Part shown: positions 8,138 through 17,203 of the stretch, one piece after another
Layout: each line of letters opens with the position of its first letter
How positions within the stretch are numbered: position 1 is the first letter of the stretch
From: JBBDWK01 sp040902885
Lineage (GTDB): Bacteria > Acidobacteriota > Terriglobia > Bryobacterales > Bryobacteraceae
Assembly: GCA_040902885.1 (NCBI GenBank)
Contig: JBBDWK010000032.1
Coordinates: forward strand, 1-64,000
Length of the DNA stretch: 64,000 nt
Direction of reading: 5' to 3'
Made by a program: the position numbers and the translations under genes
The notes under the pieces: generated by a model
Told to the model about the DNA's origin: nothing
Databases searched by the model: none
The model's input: the letters and a program-made list of their open reading frames with translations, nothing else

Positions 8138-9559
8138 TCAGTTTGGACAGGCTTCCTCGGCCCGGAACAGAAGCACATTCGCGCCTGCATGAACTGTTGT
8201 TCGACCAATCCGGATATGGAGGGCCGATGGAACCTCCGCAAAAGAAACTCCGGTCGCGGCAACTGTTCCGGATGGAGAGATCGCCAGACCTTCAAGAAGG
8301 CTTCGATCTTGCCCGCCGTGGTAGCTGCTGAAACAGAGATTCCTCAAGTCCGGGGTAAAACCTCCCACAAAGCCATTTCCATTCCCTCCGCCGAATCGAG
8401 CTTGGGGCGCATTTCGAGTCGGCAAATCATCGGAGTAGGTGATTCCAACTACCCATATGTTCCCGCGCCGGTCCACTTTGATGTTGCCGCCGTCATATCC
8501 ACTCTCATCGTCATGCGACCCTCCGAAATAGGTCGCGCGGACCTCCCGATGATGCCGGCTTTGAAACGAAGCGAAAAACGCATCCTTTCTGCCGCTGATG
8601 GCCCTCTGATATCCTCCGGACGTGCCGGGAAGGTCCCTTGAGTCAGTAATTCCGGCAACGACTGGATTTCCGCTCCCGTCGATTGCAATACCCCAGCCGC
8701 TGTCATCGCCATTCCCGCCAAAGAAAGTGGAGAACGATATCTCCAGGGCAGGTAGCGAGAGCCTGGTCAGAAACAGATCACTCGTTCCAGCCAATGCCGG
8801 CTGCACCGGATCCTTCGTCGGGAAGTCCGCCGAACGGGTATAGCCGACAGCATAGATTCCCCGCTTCGCATCCAGCACGATTCCGGTGAGCTTTTCTTCC
8901 TGCCTTCCGCCGAAAACACGGCAGGAGGCGCCATTCTCCGCAGGCCGAAACCGGCACACAAACACATCCGCGCCGGCGGATTTCCTCGGCGTCCGCTGTG
9001 CTGGGAAGTCGGCGGAGGACGTTACTCCGCCGAGATAGACGTTGCCCCTGTCGTCTAAATCCAGTCCGTTCCCCAAGTCGTCACCGCTGCCGCCGATCAA
9101 GGTTGCATATGCGATTTGCCCATCCGGCGCGATCTTTACGAGGAACGCGTCGGAGCCACCCCCGAGCTTAGTCTGCAGGGCGTCCTCAGTGACGGGGAAG
9201 TCGCGCGACCTCGTCAGGCCAGTTGCATAAGCAAAGCCTGCACTGTCGACCTTCACACGAAGGGCTGCGTCAAACGAGCTGCCGCTAAATCGAGTGGCGT
9301 AGATTAGTTTCCCCGTCCGGGGATTGAACCGCAGCACATATCCGTCCATCTCGTCCGGAACGGCCTTGGCGCCTCTCACCTCAATCTGTAGCCGATCTTC
9401 GGGTGAGTGGCAGGCGAAGTAAAGGTCTCCTTCAGGGCCGAAGGCAACATCGTCGCAGTCGGCTATTTCCAGCCGATGAACTTGGGGAGCAACGGTCTCG
9501 CTTTTGAGGATCAACGAGATTCCCAAGCAGGCGACGAACAAGCGGCATGCCGGTCTCAT
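8138..9559 (-). CDS. SBBP-type beta-propeller protein, secreted
   Basis: This 473-residue protein has an N-terminal hydrophobic export signal (ACRLFVACLGISLIL) and then a series of SBBP repeats of 50-55 residues. The repeat pattern is visible as DSAGFAYATGLTRSRDFPV, DDRGNVYLGGVTSSADFP, AKRGIYAVGYTRSADFPT and RRGNIWVVGITYSDDLPT, each followed by a segment such as GGSDAFLVK. The family forms beta-propellers of unknown biochemical role and is common in Acidobacteriota and other soil bacteria. It follows the small membrane protein by 7 bases and could be read through from the efflux operon, but it converges with the gene at 7045. Confidence 0.85.
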   Translation of the reverse strand: MRPACRLFVACLGISLILKSETVAPQVHRLEIADCDDVAFGPEGDLYFACHSPEDRLQIEVRGAKAVPDEMDGYVLRFNPRTGKLIYATRFSGSSFDAALRVKVDSAGFAYATGLTRSRDFPVTEDALQTKLGGGSDAFLVKIAPDGQIAYATLIGGSGDDLGNGLDLDDRGNVYLGGVTSSADFPAQRTPRKSAGADVFVCRFRPAENGASCRVFGGRQEEKLTGIVLDAKRGIYAVGYTRSADFPTKDPVQPALAGTSDLFLTRLSLPALEISFSTFFGGNGDDSGWGIAIDGSGNPVVAGITDSRDLPGTSGGYQRAISGRKDAFFASFQSRHHREVRATYFGGSHDDESGYDGGNIKVDRRGNIWVVGITYSDDLPTRNAPQARFGGGNGNGFVGGFTPDLRNLCFSSYHGGQDRSLLEGLAISPSGTVAATGVSFAEVPSALHIRIGRTTVHAGANVLLFRAEEACPN

Positions 9560-9566
9560 TTGGCCC

Positions 9567-9752
9567 CTACCGCAGAACCCGCACCGGCAGTATAGCGACC
9601 GCCCACAACAAAGCCAGCACGCCGCCCACGGCGATTCCCACCAGCCGGAAGGGCAGCAGGATCAGCCAGACGATCGGGTAGAGCACCAGGGCGAGCAGCG
9701 CCAGCGGCCAGCAGATCACCAGCAGGATGCACCACAAGAGGAATTTCGCCAT
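9567..9752 (-). CDS. Small two-helix membrane protein
   Basis: This 61-residue protein is almost entirely hydrophobic, with two predicted membrane helices: FLLWCILLVICWPLALLALV and, after a short turn containing PFRL, GIAVGGVLALLWAVAILPV. It begins 2 bases after the TetR stop and ends 7 bases before the SBBP gene, so it is cotranscribed with the efflux operon. The tight spacing and the composition support a real gene. It has no recognisable function; a small accessory subunit of the exporter is one possibility. Confidence 0.6.
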   Translation of the reverse strand: MAKFLLWCILLVICWPLALLALVLYPIVWLILLPFRLVGIAVGGVLALLWAVAILPVRVLR

Positions 9753-9754
9753 CT

Positions 9755-10429
9755 CTATCCTCTTTTACGCAGGCGCGGGCGGGAATGTTCCGCGCCGCAC
9801 GCCTCCCCGCCCGGAGCCCGCATCACCGCCGCGCCGTAACGAACCATGCGCTGGATGTTGCCTTCCACGTCCGAGCCGTCGCAAAGACCTCCGGAAAGCA
9901 GCTCGATCTCGGCCGTTGAGCGCATGGTGTGGGCCATGGCCCCGACCACGAAGTGTATCCGCCAGAGCAGCTCTTCACGAGGCATCGCGGGGACGGTGCG
10001 GGCCAGGGCTTCGAGAAATGCCGCCGCCACCTCCTTCATATTCTTTCCGATGATGGCCGGCGCGTGCGCCTCGGGCTCGCTGTACATCAGTCCCAGCAGG
10101 CGCAGGAACTGGCGGCCGCCGGCATCGCTCCGGCTCAGGCGCATGGGCGGGGCGATGAAGGCCTCCAGGATTTTCTCGAGCGGCACCGGCGCGTCGCCGG
10201 CTTCCTTCCGAGTATCCTCCAGCATCTGAAGCCGCGCGCGGTTGAGCGGCTCCAGGCGCCGCGCGAAGACCGCCTCCAGCAATTTTTCCTTCGATCCAAA
10301 GTAGTAATGGATGGCCGCCAGATTGACCTTCGCCTCGCCGATCACGGCCCGCAAGGAGGCGCCCGCGAAGCCGCGCTCGGCAAACAGGCGCTCGGCGGCA
10401 GTCAAAATTCGCGCCCTCGTGTCTTCCAT
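9755..10429 (-). CDS. TetR/AcrR-family transcriptional regulator
   Basis: This 224-residue regulator has the N-terminal TetR helix-turn-helix in residues 1-50 (ARILTAAERLFAERGFAGAS, ending in IHYYFGSKEKLLEAVFARR) and a C-terminal ligand domain of the CecR/YbiH-like type. The reading frame stays open far upstream, but the start at 10429 is chosen because it gives the exact family N terminus and lies 2 bases after the permease stop. It is the distal gene of the tolC-hlyD-ABC efflux operon. E. coli has the same arrangement of a CecR regulator with ybhG-ybhF-ybhS-ybhR. The probable target is the palindrome over the operon promoter at 16651-16681, which would make the operon autoregulated. Confidence 0.9.
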   Translation of the reverse strand: MEDTRARILTAAERLFAERGFAGASLRAVIGEAKVNLAAIHYYFGSKEKLLEAVFARRLEPLNRARLQMLEDTRKEAGDAPVPLEKILEAFIAPPMRLSRSDAGGRQFLRLLGLMYSEPEAHAPAIIGKNMKEVAAAFLEALARTVPAMPREELLWRIHFVVGAMAHTMRSTAEIELLSGGLCDGSDVEGNIQRMVRYGAAVMRAPGGEACGAEHSRPRLRKRG

Positions 10430-10431
10430 GT

Positions 10432-11532
10432 TCAGTCCAAACGCTTCCGGAAACGCAGGGAGCTGATTCCCAGCACGGCCGCTCCGAACACGGCCAGCGC
10501 CGTCATCTGCGGCCACAGCGTCTCCACGCCGGTTCCTTTCAAAAAAATCCCACGCACAATCTCGATGAAATATCGCACCGGGTTCAAATAGGACAGGAAT
10601 TGCACCGCCATCGGCATGGCGTGGATCGGAAAAGCGAAGCCGCTCAGGAAGAACGCCGGCATAGTGAAAAAGAAGGACGACATCATGGCCTGCTGCTGGG
10701 TTTGCGAGATGGTCGAGATGAACAGGCCCGCCCCCAGAGTGGTCATCAGGAACAGCAACGCGCAGCCCAGCAGAAGCAGCGCGCTGCCGCGAAAGGGAAT
10801 GCCGAAGATCGCCAGCGCGGCCACGGTCACCAGCACGAGGTCCACAAGGCCGACCAGTGCGTAGGGCAGCAGCTTGCCGATCATCAGCTCGAAAGGGCGT
10901 ATGGGAGTGACCATCAACTGCTCCATGGTGCCGATCTCCTTTTCCCGAACGATGGCCAGGGCGGTCAGCATCAGGGTGACCAGCATGATGATGTTGACCA
11001 GCACGCCGGGCACGAAATAATTGCGGCTCTTGAGGTCCTGGTTGAACCAGACGCGCGTGCGGGCCTCGATAGGCGGCTGGCGGCCGGGGCTGAGGCGGCG
11101 GCTGAAACCGGCGACAAGCTGCGTAGTGTAGCCGGAAAGCAGCGAAGCCGTGTTCGAATTGGTTCCCTCGATCAGGATCTGCACGCCGGGCCGGCGCCCG
11201 CGCAGAACGTCCTTCTCGAAGCCCGCCGGAATGCGCACCACGGCCTGCACCAGACCGCGGTCGAGCAGACGGCGCACATCGTCTTCGTTCGCAATCTCTT
11301 CCTTGATGTGAAAGTTGGGCGAAGCGTCGAAGGCCGCGCGCAACTCGCGCGAGAGCGGCGTGAGGTCGCGGTCCATCCAGGCGATGGAGGCGTTCTCGAT
11401 GTCCAGATTCACCGCGAAGCCGAAGATGAGAAGCTGCATCACGGGAGGCACGAACATGATGACGAGCATGCGCGGCTCCCGCATGGACTGGCGCATCTCC
11501 TTGCGAACGATCTCGCGAATCCGTCTCCACAT
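10432..11532 (-). CDS. ABC-2 type efflux permease (YbhR-like)
   Basis: This is a 366-residue inner-membrane permease of the YbhS/YbhR kind: one N-terminal helix (MLVIMFVPPVMQLLIFGFAV), a large periplasmic domain of about 150 residues, then five helices. The conserved EKEIGTMEQLMVTPIRP loop precedes the C-terminal helices, and FFLSGFAFPIHAMP is the typical re-entrant region. The start at 11532 lies 2 bases after the stop of the preceding permease; the reading frame is open further upstream but overlaps that gene. It probably forms a heterodimer with its neighbour, powered by the double ATPase. Confidence 0.92.
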   Translation of the reverse strand: MWRRIREIVRKEMRQSMREPRMLVIMFVPPVMQLLIFGFAVNLDIENASIAWMDRDLTPLSRELRAAFDASPNFHIKEEIANEDDVRRLLDRGLVQAVVRIPAGFEKDVLRGRRPGVQILIEGTNSNTASLLSGYTTQLVAGFSRRLSPGRQPPIEARTRVWFNQDLKSRNYFVPGVLVNIIMLVTLMLTALAIVREKEIGTMEQLMVTPIRPFELMIGKLLPYALVGLVDLVLVTVAALAIFGIPFRGSALLLLGCALLFLMTTLGAGLFISTISQTQQQAMMSSFFFTMPAFFLSGFAFPIHAMPMAVQFLSYLNPVRYFIEIVRGIFLKGTGVETLWPQMTALAVFGAAVLGISSLRFRKRLD

Positions 11533-11534
11533 GG

Positions 11535-12638
11535 TTATGCGACCTTCTGGCCCACCTTGCGCGTGGCCAGCAGAAACACGGCGATCCCATACGCCATCAG
11601 CAGCAGTATGGAAGGCCACAGCACCTCCCAGCCCACGCCCTTCAAAAAGATGCCTTTGAGAATGGTCACAAAGTAGCGCGCCGGCACGACGTAGGTGATC
11701 GCCTGCATCACGGGCGGCATGTTCTCGATGGCGTAGATGAAGCCCGAAAGCAGAAACGCCGGCAGGAACGAGGTGAGGATGCCCATCTGAAACGCCACCA
11801 GTTGCGAGCGCGCGATGGCCGAGAGCAGGATGCCCCAGAAGAGCGCTCCCACCAGGAACACACAGGTGGCGAAGAGCAGCAGGGGCACGCTGCCGCGCAA
11901 GGGCACCTGGAAGACAAACACGCCCACGCCGATGGCAATCAGCGCGTCGGTGATGCCGAGCGCGAAATACGCCAGCATCTTGCCAAGCACCAGCTCGGCC
12001 GGGCGCAAAGGCGTCGAGAGAAGCTGCTCCATGGTGCCCATCTCCCATTCGCGCGCCACGGTGAGCGAGGTCAGCAGGGCGGCGATAATCATGAGGATGA
12101 CAGCGGTGAGGCCCGGCACCACGTAGTTTTTGGACTCCAGCTCGCTGTTGTACCAGACGCGCAGCCGGGTATCGATATGCGGCTGCCATCCGGAATACGT
12201 TTGGGCATGAGTCTGGACCACCGATTCGGCATAGCCGAGCGCGATGGCGGCGGTATTGGAGTCGCTGCCATCGAGCAGAATCTGAACTTCGGTCTTCTCC
12301 CGCCCGATCACATCGCTCGCGAAACCAACCGGGATAGCGATGCCAATCAGAATGTTTCCGCGATCGATCTCGCGCTCGATGGGCGCGTAGCCGTTCGTGT
12401 AGCCTTGGATCTCGAAGAAGCGCGAGCCGATGAACTCCTGAATCAGCGCGCGGCTTTGCGGGCTTTTGTCCGCGTCATAAACCAGCGCGGGAATGCGGTC
12501 CACATCGAGCGTGAGCGCGAAGCCGAACAGCACCAGCATCATCAACGGAACGGCCAGGGCCATGATGAGACTCCTGGGGTCGCGGAGGATGTGCTGGAAC
12601 TCCTTGCGGGCCATTGCGCGCGTGCGCCGGAAGCTCAT
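11535..12638 (-). CDS. ABC-2 type efflux permease (YbhS-like)
   Basis: This 367-residue protein is a paralogue of the next gene in the operon with the same design: N-terminal helix SLIMALAVPLMMLVLFGFAL, a periplasmic domain, the loop EWEMGTMEQLLSTPLRPAEL, and C-terminal helices including LPAFLLSGFIYAIENMP. Its ATG overlaps the ATPase stop by 4 bases, which indicates translational coupling. It is the second half of the transmembrane channel of the efflux pump. Confidence 0.92.
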   Translation of the reverse strand: MSFRRTRAMARKEFQHILRDPRSLIMALAVPLMMLVLFGFALTLDVDRIPALVYDADKSPQSRALIQEFIGSRFFEIQGYTNGYAPIEREIDRGNILIGIAIPVGFASDVIGREKTEVQILLDGSDSNTAAIALGYAESVVQTHAQTYSGWQPHIDTRLRVWYNSELESKNYVVPGLTAVILMIIAALLTSLTVAREWEMGTMEQLLSTPLRPAELVLGKMLAYFALGITDALIAIGVGVFVFQVPLRGSVPLLLFATCVFLVGALFWGILLSAIARSQLVAFQMGILTSFLPAFLLSGFIYAIENMPPVMQAITYVVPARYFVTILKGIFLKGVGWEVLWPSILLLMAYGIAVFLLATRKVGQKVA

Positions 12639-14116
12639 GCCGTTTTCCGCTCCTCGGCTTCAATGGTGGAGATGAAAACCTCCTCCATGGAGGCCGCGCC
12701 GGCGTTGCGCTTCAACGCTTCCGGCGTATCCATGGCGACAATCCGGCCGCGATACATGAGCGCCAAACGGTGGCAGTACTCGGCCTCCTCCATGTAATGC
12801 GTGCTGACGAAAACGGTCTGGCCGGCCTTGGAGAACTGGTAGATCAGATCCCAGAATCCGCGGCGGGCGATGGGGTCCACGCCCGAGGTGGGTTCGTCGA
12901 GAAAGAGCACGCCGGGCTCATGGAGAATGGCGCAGCCGAGCGCGAGGCGCTGCTTCCAGCCGCCCGGCAGTTGGCGCGTCAGCAGCGAGCGCTTGTCTTC
13001 CAGATCGGCCATGCGCAGCACGAGCGCTTTGCGGTCTTCGCGCCGCTCGCGCGGCACGCCGTAGATGCCGCTGAAGAACTCGATGTTTTCTTCCACCGTG
13101 AGATCGTCGTAGAGCGAGAAGCGCTGCGACATATAGCCGATCCGCTTGCGGATCTCTTCGGGCTCGGTGGCGACGTCGAAGCCGGACACGGTGGCCTCTC
13201 CGGAAGTGGGAGAGAGCAGGCCGCAGAGAATGCGTATGGTGGTGGATTTGCCCGCGCCGTTGGGACCCAGAAAGCCGAAGACTTCGCCGCGCGCCACGCT
13301 CAGCGAAATGTCGTCCACAGCGACAAAGCCGTCGAAGCGCTTGGTGAGGTGTCGCAGCTCAACACTCGACGGGACGACTGTTCCGCGCTTCTCATCTGCG
13401 CCGCCGGCTGGCGATTCGACGCGAAAGTATTCGGCGTCGGCCTGCCGAATTCGCGCGGGCGTATCGCAAGCGATCAGGCGTCCGTGATGGATCAGGCCTA
13501 CGCGGTCGCATCGCTCGACCTCATCCAGGTATGTGGTGGTCACGAACACGGTGATGCCTTCCCGTGCCAGGCTGTGAAGGATGGTCCAGAAGTCGCGGCG
13601 GGAAACCGGATCGACGCCGTTAGTCGGCTCGTCGAGAAAGAGAACTTGCGGCCGGTGGAGCAGCGTGCACATCAGCGCCAGCTTCTGCTTCATGCCACCG
13701 GAGAGCTTGCCGGCCGGGCGCGCGGTGAACGGCTCCATACGGGTCATGGCGAGCAGCCGCGGAACGAGATCGTCCCAGTTGGCGCGGCTGACGCCGAACA
13801 GGTCGGCGTAGAAGGACATGTTCTCTTCCACGGAAAGATCGGGATAGAGGGCGAAGCGCTGGGCCATGTAGCCGATGTGGTCCTTCACCTCCCGCGTCTG
13901 CCGTACCACGTCGTAGCCAGCAACCATCGCGCCGCCTTCCGTGGGATCGAGCAGTCCGCAGAGCAGGCGCAGGGTTGTGGTCTTGCCCGCGCCATCCGGT
14001 CCCACCAGGCCGAAGACCTCGCCGCGCGCCACCTGCAGAGTGAGATGGTCGAGCGCGGTCAGGGACTCGAAGCGGCGCGTCAGGCCGCGAATGTCGACGA
14101 TGGGTACGGCGCTCAA
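12635..14116 (-). CDS. Double ABC transporter ATPase (YbhF-like)
   Basis: This 493-residue protein carries two complete ABC ATPase domains. The first has Walker A GPDGAGKTT (39-47), signature LSGGMKQKLAL and Walker B VLFLDEPTNGVDP. The second, after a linker near residue 245, has GPNGAGKSTT, the family-typical signature LPGGWKQRLALG and LFLDEPTSGVDP. Such fused ATPases power YbhFSR-type drug or cation exporters. Translation begins at a TTG (14116), one base after the hlyD stop; no ATG or GTG in this frame fits better. It overlaps the permease gene by 4 bases. Confidence 0.93.
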   Translation of the reverse strand: MSAVPIVDIRGLTRRFESLTALDHLTLQVARGEVFGLVGPDGAGKTTTLRLLCGLLDPTEGGAMVAGYDVVRQTREVKDHIGYMAQRFALYPDLSVEENMSFYADLFGVSRANWDDLVPRLLAMTRMEPFTARPAGKLSGGMKQKLALMCTLLHRPQVLFLDEPTNGVDPVSRRDFWTILHSLAREGITVFVTTTYLDEVERCDRVGLIHHGRLIACDTPARIRQADAEYFRVESPAGGADEKRGTVVPSSVELRHLTKRFDGFVAVDDISLSVARGEVFGFLGPNGAGKSTTIRILCGLLSPTSGEATVSGFDVATEPEEIRKRIGYMSQRFSLYDDLTVEENIEFFSGIYGVPRERREDRKALVLRMADLEDKRSLLTRQLPGGWKQRLALGCAILHEPGVLFLDEPTSGVDPIARRGFWDLIYQFSKAGQTVFVSTHYMEEAEYCHRLALMYRGRIVAMDTPEALKRNAGAASMEEVFISTIEAEERKTA

Positions 14117-14117
14117 C

Positions 14118-15302
14118 TCACGGCTCCGCTGTCAAAATCACCGCATCCGCGGGCATGTTGGATTTCAACTCCCGATGCGGGTTCTCCACGTCCACCTTGA
14201 TGCGGTAGACCAGCTTCACGCGCTCCTCCTGCGTCTGAATCTGGCGGGGCGTGAACTCGGCTTCGGGCGAGATGAAGGAGACGCGTCCGCGGTAGACCTT
14301 GCCGGGGTAAGAGTCGGTGACAATTTCGACGGGCGTGCCGAGTTTGACCCGGCCGAGATCGCGCTCGCCGATGTAACCGCGCAGCCACGGACGGGCGAGA
14401 TCGCCGATGGTGACCACGGGAGTTCCGGCGCCAACCACCTCGCCGGCTTCGGCCGATTTCACCAGCACCGTGCCGGCGATCGGCGACGAGGCCACAGTGT
14501 CGGCGATATGGCTCTCGACGATCTCGATCTGCGCGCGCGCGCGGGCAATTTCCGCGTTTCGGGTGTCGATCTCCTGGCGCTTGCGCTTCACTTCGAGGCG
14601 CGCGGCTTCGCCCTGCCGCAACGCCGCCCGCGCCTGAGCCAGTTGGGCGCTCGCGGCATGGATCTCCTCCTTACGCGGACCGGCGAGGGCCAGCTCCAGT
14701 CGCTCGCGGGCCTGCCTGAGCGATGCCTGCGCGGTCTCGTGGCGCGCGCGGAAATCGTCGAATTGCGCCGTGGAGATGTCTTCGTTCTTATAAAGGCGCT
14801 GGGCGCGCTCCCAATCCCGGGCGGCGCGCTCGGCTTGCGATTGCGCGGCCACTACTCCGGCACGGGCCTGCTCAATCTCCTGGCTGCGCGTGCCGGATTC
14901 CAGCTGCTGGAGACGGGACTCGGCTTCGCGCACCTGCGCCTGGCGCTGGTCGATCTCGGCGGCAAGGCTCGCTTCCTGATACTGGATGGCCGTGGTGAGT
15001 TGCGCGAGCTGCGACTGGGCAGCTGCAAGCGTAGCCTGCTCGCGCTGCCGCTGACTGAGGAGATCTTCCTTGTCCAGGCGCGCGACGACCGCGCCCTTCT
15101 CGACCTGCTCGCCCTCCTCGACGGCGAGCTCCACCAGGCGCCCAGGGGTCTTGAAGGCGATGCCCACTTCGGTCAGCTCGATGTTGCCGGAGATGCGGAT
15201 GCGGCCGTCATCCGCGTGTTCTCGATTGCGCCAGAAATAAATGGCGCTTGCTGCTGCCACAACGGCGAGAACGACGGCGATTCGCTTTATTGGCATCGGC
15301 AC
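14118..15302 (-). CDS. HlyD-family membrane fusion protein
   Basis: This is the periplasmic adaptor that links the inner-membrane ABC pump to the TolC channel. After one membrane anchor (IAVVLAVVAAASAIYFW) comes ISGNIELTEVGIAFKTPGRL, the first lipoyl half, then a long alpha-helical coiled coil rich in Arg, Glu, Gln and Ala (residues about 85-235), the second lipoyl half (SSPIAGTVLVKSAEAGEVV) and a beta-barrel domain. The total of 394 residues is slightly long because of the coiled coil. The GTG at 15302 abuts the tolC stop; an ATG at 15296, two codons later, is an equally good or better start. Confidence 0.93.
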   Translation of the reverse strand: MPMPIKRIAVVLAVVAAASAIYFWRNREHADDGRIRISGNIELTEVGIAFKTPGRLVELAVEEGEQVEKGAVVARLDKEDLLSQRQREQATLAAAQSQLAQLTTAIQYQEASLAAEIDQRQAQVREAESRLQQLESGTRSQEIEQARAGVVAAQSQAERAARDWERAQRLYKNEDISTAQFDDFRARHETAQASLRQARERLELALAGPRKEEIHAASAQLAQARAALRQGEAARLEVKRKRQEIDTRNAEIARARAQIEIVESHIADTVASSPIAGTVLVKSAEAGEVVGAGTPVVTIGDLARPWLRGYIGERDLGRVKLGTPVEIVTDSYPGKVYRGRVSFISPEAEFTPRQIQTQEERVKLVYRIKVDVENPHRELKSNMPADAVILTAEP

Positions 15303-16655
15303 TTACTCGAGGATCTGGCGCACGGTTCCGGTGGCTTGGCCAAGGTTGACTCTGGCGCGATTGTAAGAATAGAGGGCGGCAATGCGATTGTCGCGCGCGC
15401 GTTCCAGACGGGTCTGCGCTTCGGTGACTTCGAGGCCCGGCGCCACGCCGCCTTCATAGCGGCGGCGCGCTCGGGCGAGCTCGTCTTCGGCGAGCTCCAG
15501 GCCCTGCCCCGCTACCTGCACCTGCTCTTCGGCGGAGCGCAGGAAGTCGAGGGCAAGTCGCGTTTCCAGATCGATCTGCTCGCGGAGGTCGGCCGTGCGC
15601 GTGCGCTCCTGCCGGTAGAGTGCCTGGGCCTCGTCGCGGCGCGCGGCGCGCTGGCCGCCGTCGAAGAGAGGCAGCCGGACGGATGCACCGAAACCGCGCG
15701 TCGGGACCATGCTGTCGAGCGACGTGCCTATGGCGCCGTAGTCGGCGAACGCAGTGAGGCTGGGCAGGCGCTCGGCCTGGGTGGCGCCATAGTCGATGCG
15801 GGCGGCCTCCTCGCGCTCCACCTGGGCCTTGAGATCGGCACGAGATTGTGAAGCCCCGGCGACGAGGCGGTCGATGGTCTCGTTATCGAGCGGCTTATAC
15901 GACAAACGGTCTTCGAGCTCCACCCGAGTATCGAGGCGCACGCCCATAGAGCGCAGGAGTTGCAGTCCGGATTGGCGCAGATCGTTTTGCGCTACCAGAA
16001 GGCGCTGCCGTTCGGAGGCGAGCTGCACGCGGGCACGGATTACGTCGATGCCCGTGCCCGTGCCAATCTCCTTCTGATTCTGCGCGAGACGAACCAGGGC
16101 TTCAGCCAGATCCACGTTGGCCTGAGCGGCATCCACTTGGGCCTGCGCGCGAAGGGCGCTCATGTATTCCGTGGCCACCTGCGCCTCAATCTGCTGCTCC
16201 ACGCTTTCGGATTCGGCGCGGGCGGCCCCGGCCGCGGAACGGGAAGCGCGGAAGCGGCGGATGGCGCTTAAATCGAAGACGGTTTGCCTGGCCGCGGCAC
16301 GCGCGTCGATGACGTTGAATGGGCCAACCTTGTCGGGTACCTGAAAACCTGCGTTTTCCGGAAAGCGGATGCCGAACGCCTGCAGGTTGCGCGTGAGGTT
16401 GTCGTAGCTCACGGTAGTTCCCAGATCCGGCAGCAGCGCCGAGCGGGCCAGTTTGGAGCGAGCCTGGGCAATGCGCACGGAATCCCCGGCGAGCGCGATG
16501 CGCGTGTTCCCTTCGGGAGCGAGGGCGATCTCGATGGCGCGCTGGAGCGTGAGCGGCAGCACAGGCCGGTCCTGGGCGGCGGCCTGGAAGGCGAGAAGCG
16601 CCGCTGGAAGCAGGAATGCTGATCGCTTTGGAAAGCCGAGCCGGTACTGAGTCAT
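15303..16655 (-). CDS. TolC-family outer membrane efflux protein
   Basis: This 450-residue protein has a signal peptide (about residues 1-27, ending AFQAAAQ) and two repeats of the outer membrane efflux domain, seen as TLQRAIEIAL at the start and repeated long amphipathic helices such as EQVQVAGQGLELAEDELARA. It forms the outer-membrane duct of the tripartite pump. It is the first gene of the operon. Its ATG is only about six bases from the expected transcription start, so the message is nearly leaderless. The start codon itself lies in the left arm of the promoter palindrome. Confidence 0.92.
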   Translation of the reverse strand: MTQYRLGFPKRSAFLLPAALLAFQAAAQDRPVLPLTLQRAIEIALAPEGNTRIALAGDSVRIAQARSKLARSALLPDLGTTVSYDNLTRNLQAFGIRFPENAGFQVPDKVGPFNVIDARAAARQTVFDLSAIRRFRASRSAAGAARAESESVEQQIEAQVATEYMSALRAQAQVDAAQANVDLAEALVRLAQNQKEIGTGTGIDVIRARVQLASERQRLLVAQNDLRQSGLQLLRSMGVRLDTRVELEDRLSYKPLDNETIDRLVAGASQSRADLKAQVEREEAARIDYGATQAERLPSLTAFADYGAIGTSLDSMVPTRGFGASVRLPLFDGGQRAARRDEAQALYRQERTRTADLREQIDLETRLALDFLRSAEEQVQVAGQGLELAEDELARARRRYEGGVAPGLEVTEAQTRLERARDNRIAALYSYNRARVNLGQATGTVRQILE

Positions 16656-16695
16656 ACGACTGTTTTAATTATACGTATGACTACGCGTCTGTCAA
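16651..16695 (-). promoter_or_regulatory. Efflux operon promoter with operator-like palindrome
   Basis: On the minus strand there is a perfect TTGACA (16690-16695), a 16-base spacer and a perfect TATAAT (16668-16673). An inverted repeat, GTCATACG (16651-16658) and CGTATGAC (16674-16681), flanks the -10 box with 15 bases between the arms. The position would allow a bound repressor to block RNA polymerase. The operon's own TetR gene at 9755-10429 is the obvious candidate. The pairing of protein and site is inferred. Confidence 0.75.
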
Positions 16696-16738
16696 CCGTC
16701 TCGCGAGGGAAGCCGGGCGGTATGATACAAGCAAGACA

Positions 16739-17197
16739 TTGCAACCTATCTTAGGGCCTGCCCTGTGCTTCGGGCTCGTCTGCGTGTCCTTGGCCGCCGT
16801 GCGGGGAGACGAGGCGCTTTATGTGGGGGGTACGGTAACGGCGATCCCCGAAGGAACGAAAGGTCGATTGAATCTGCCGGAGGGCGACGCCGCCGGTTTC
16901 GATTCCAAAAAAGAGCAATTTTCCATCCCTTACGCCAGCATAGAATCCATTGAATATGGACAGAAGGTGGGCCGCCGCGTGGGAGCGGCCGTGGCGATAA
17001 GTCCGGTTCTCCTGTTCTCCAAGAAACGTAAACACTACGTGACGATCGGTTATCGGGACCGGGACGGGAACCGGCAGGGCGCGGTTTTCGAACTTTCCAA
17101 AGGCGCCGTGCGGAGAGTAATTTTCGCGCTGGAATCGCGCTCCGGGAAGACAGTCGATCTCGAATCCGAAGACGCCCGGAAGCACCTGGGCAGATAA
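16739..17197 (+). CDS. Exported protein of unknown function, tandem paralogue 1
   Basis: The frame is open from 16616, but the likely start is the TTG at 16739, which gives an export signal (PILGPALCFGLVCVSLAAV) and places the gene after the divergent promoter. A TATGAT at 16721-16726 could be its -10 box. The mature part contains ALYVGGTVTAIPEGTKG, IEYGQKVGRRVGAAVA and SKKRKHYVTIGYRDRDG, all shared with the next gene. The 152-residue product is probably periplasmic or a membrane-associated beta protein. I do not recognise a named family. Start position is uncertain. Confidence 0.65.
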   Translation: MQPILGPALCFGLVCVSLAAVRGDEALYVGGTVTAIPEGTKGRLNLPEGDAAGFDSKKEQFSIPYASIESIEYGQKVGRRVGAAVAISPVLLFSKKRKHYVTIGYRDRDGNRQGAVFELSKGAVRRVIFALESRSGKTVDLESEDARKHLGR

Positions 17198-17203
17198 GTG
17201 GTT

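Noticed and set aside
12635..14116. Second ATPase signature LPGGWKQ as a degenerate, dead site
   Set aside because: This variant is usual for the second half of YbhF-type double ATPases, and Walker A and B are intact.
12614..14200. 528-codon plus-strand frame opposite the double ATPase
   Set aside because: The minus strand encodes two full ABC domains; the antisense frame has low-complexity sequence without a recognisable fold.
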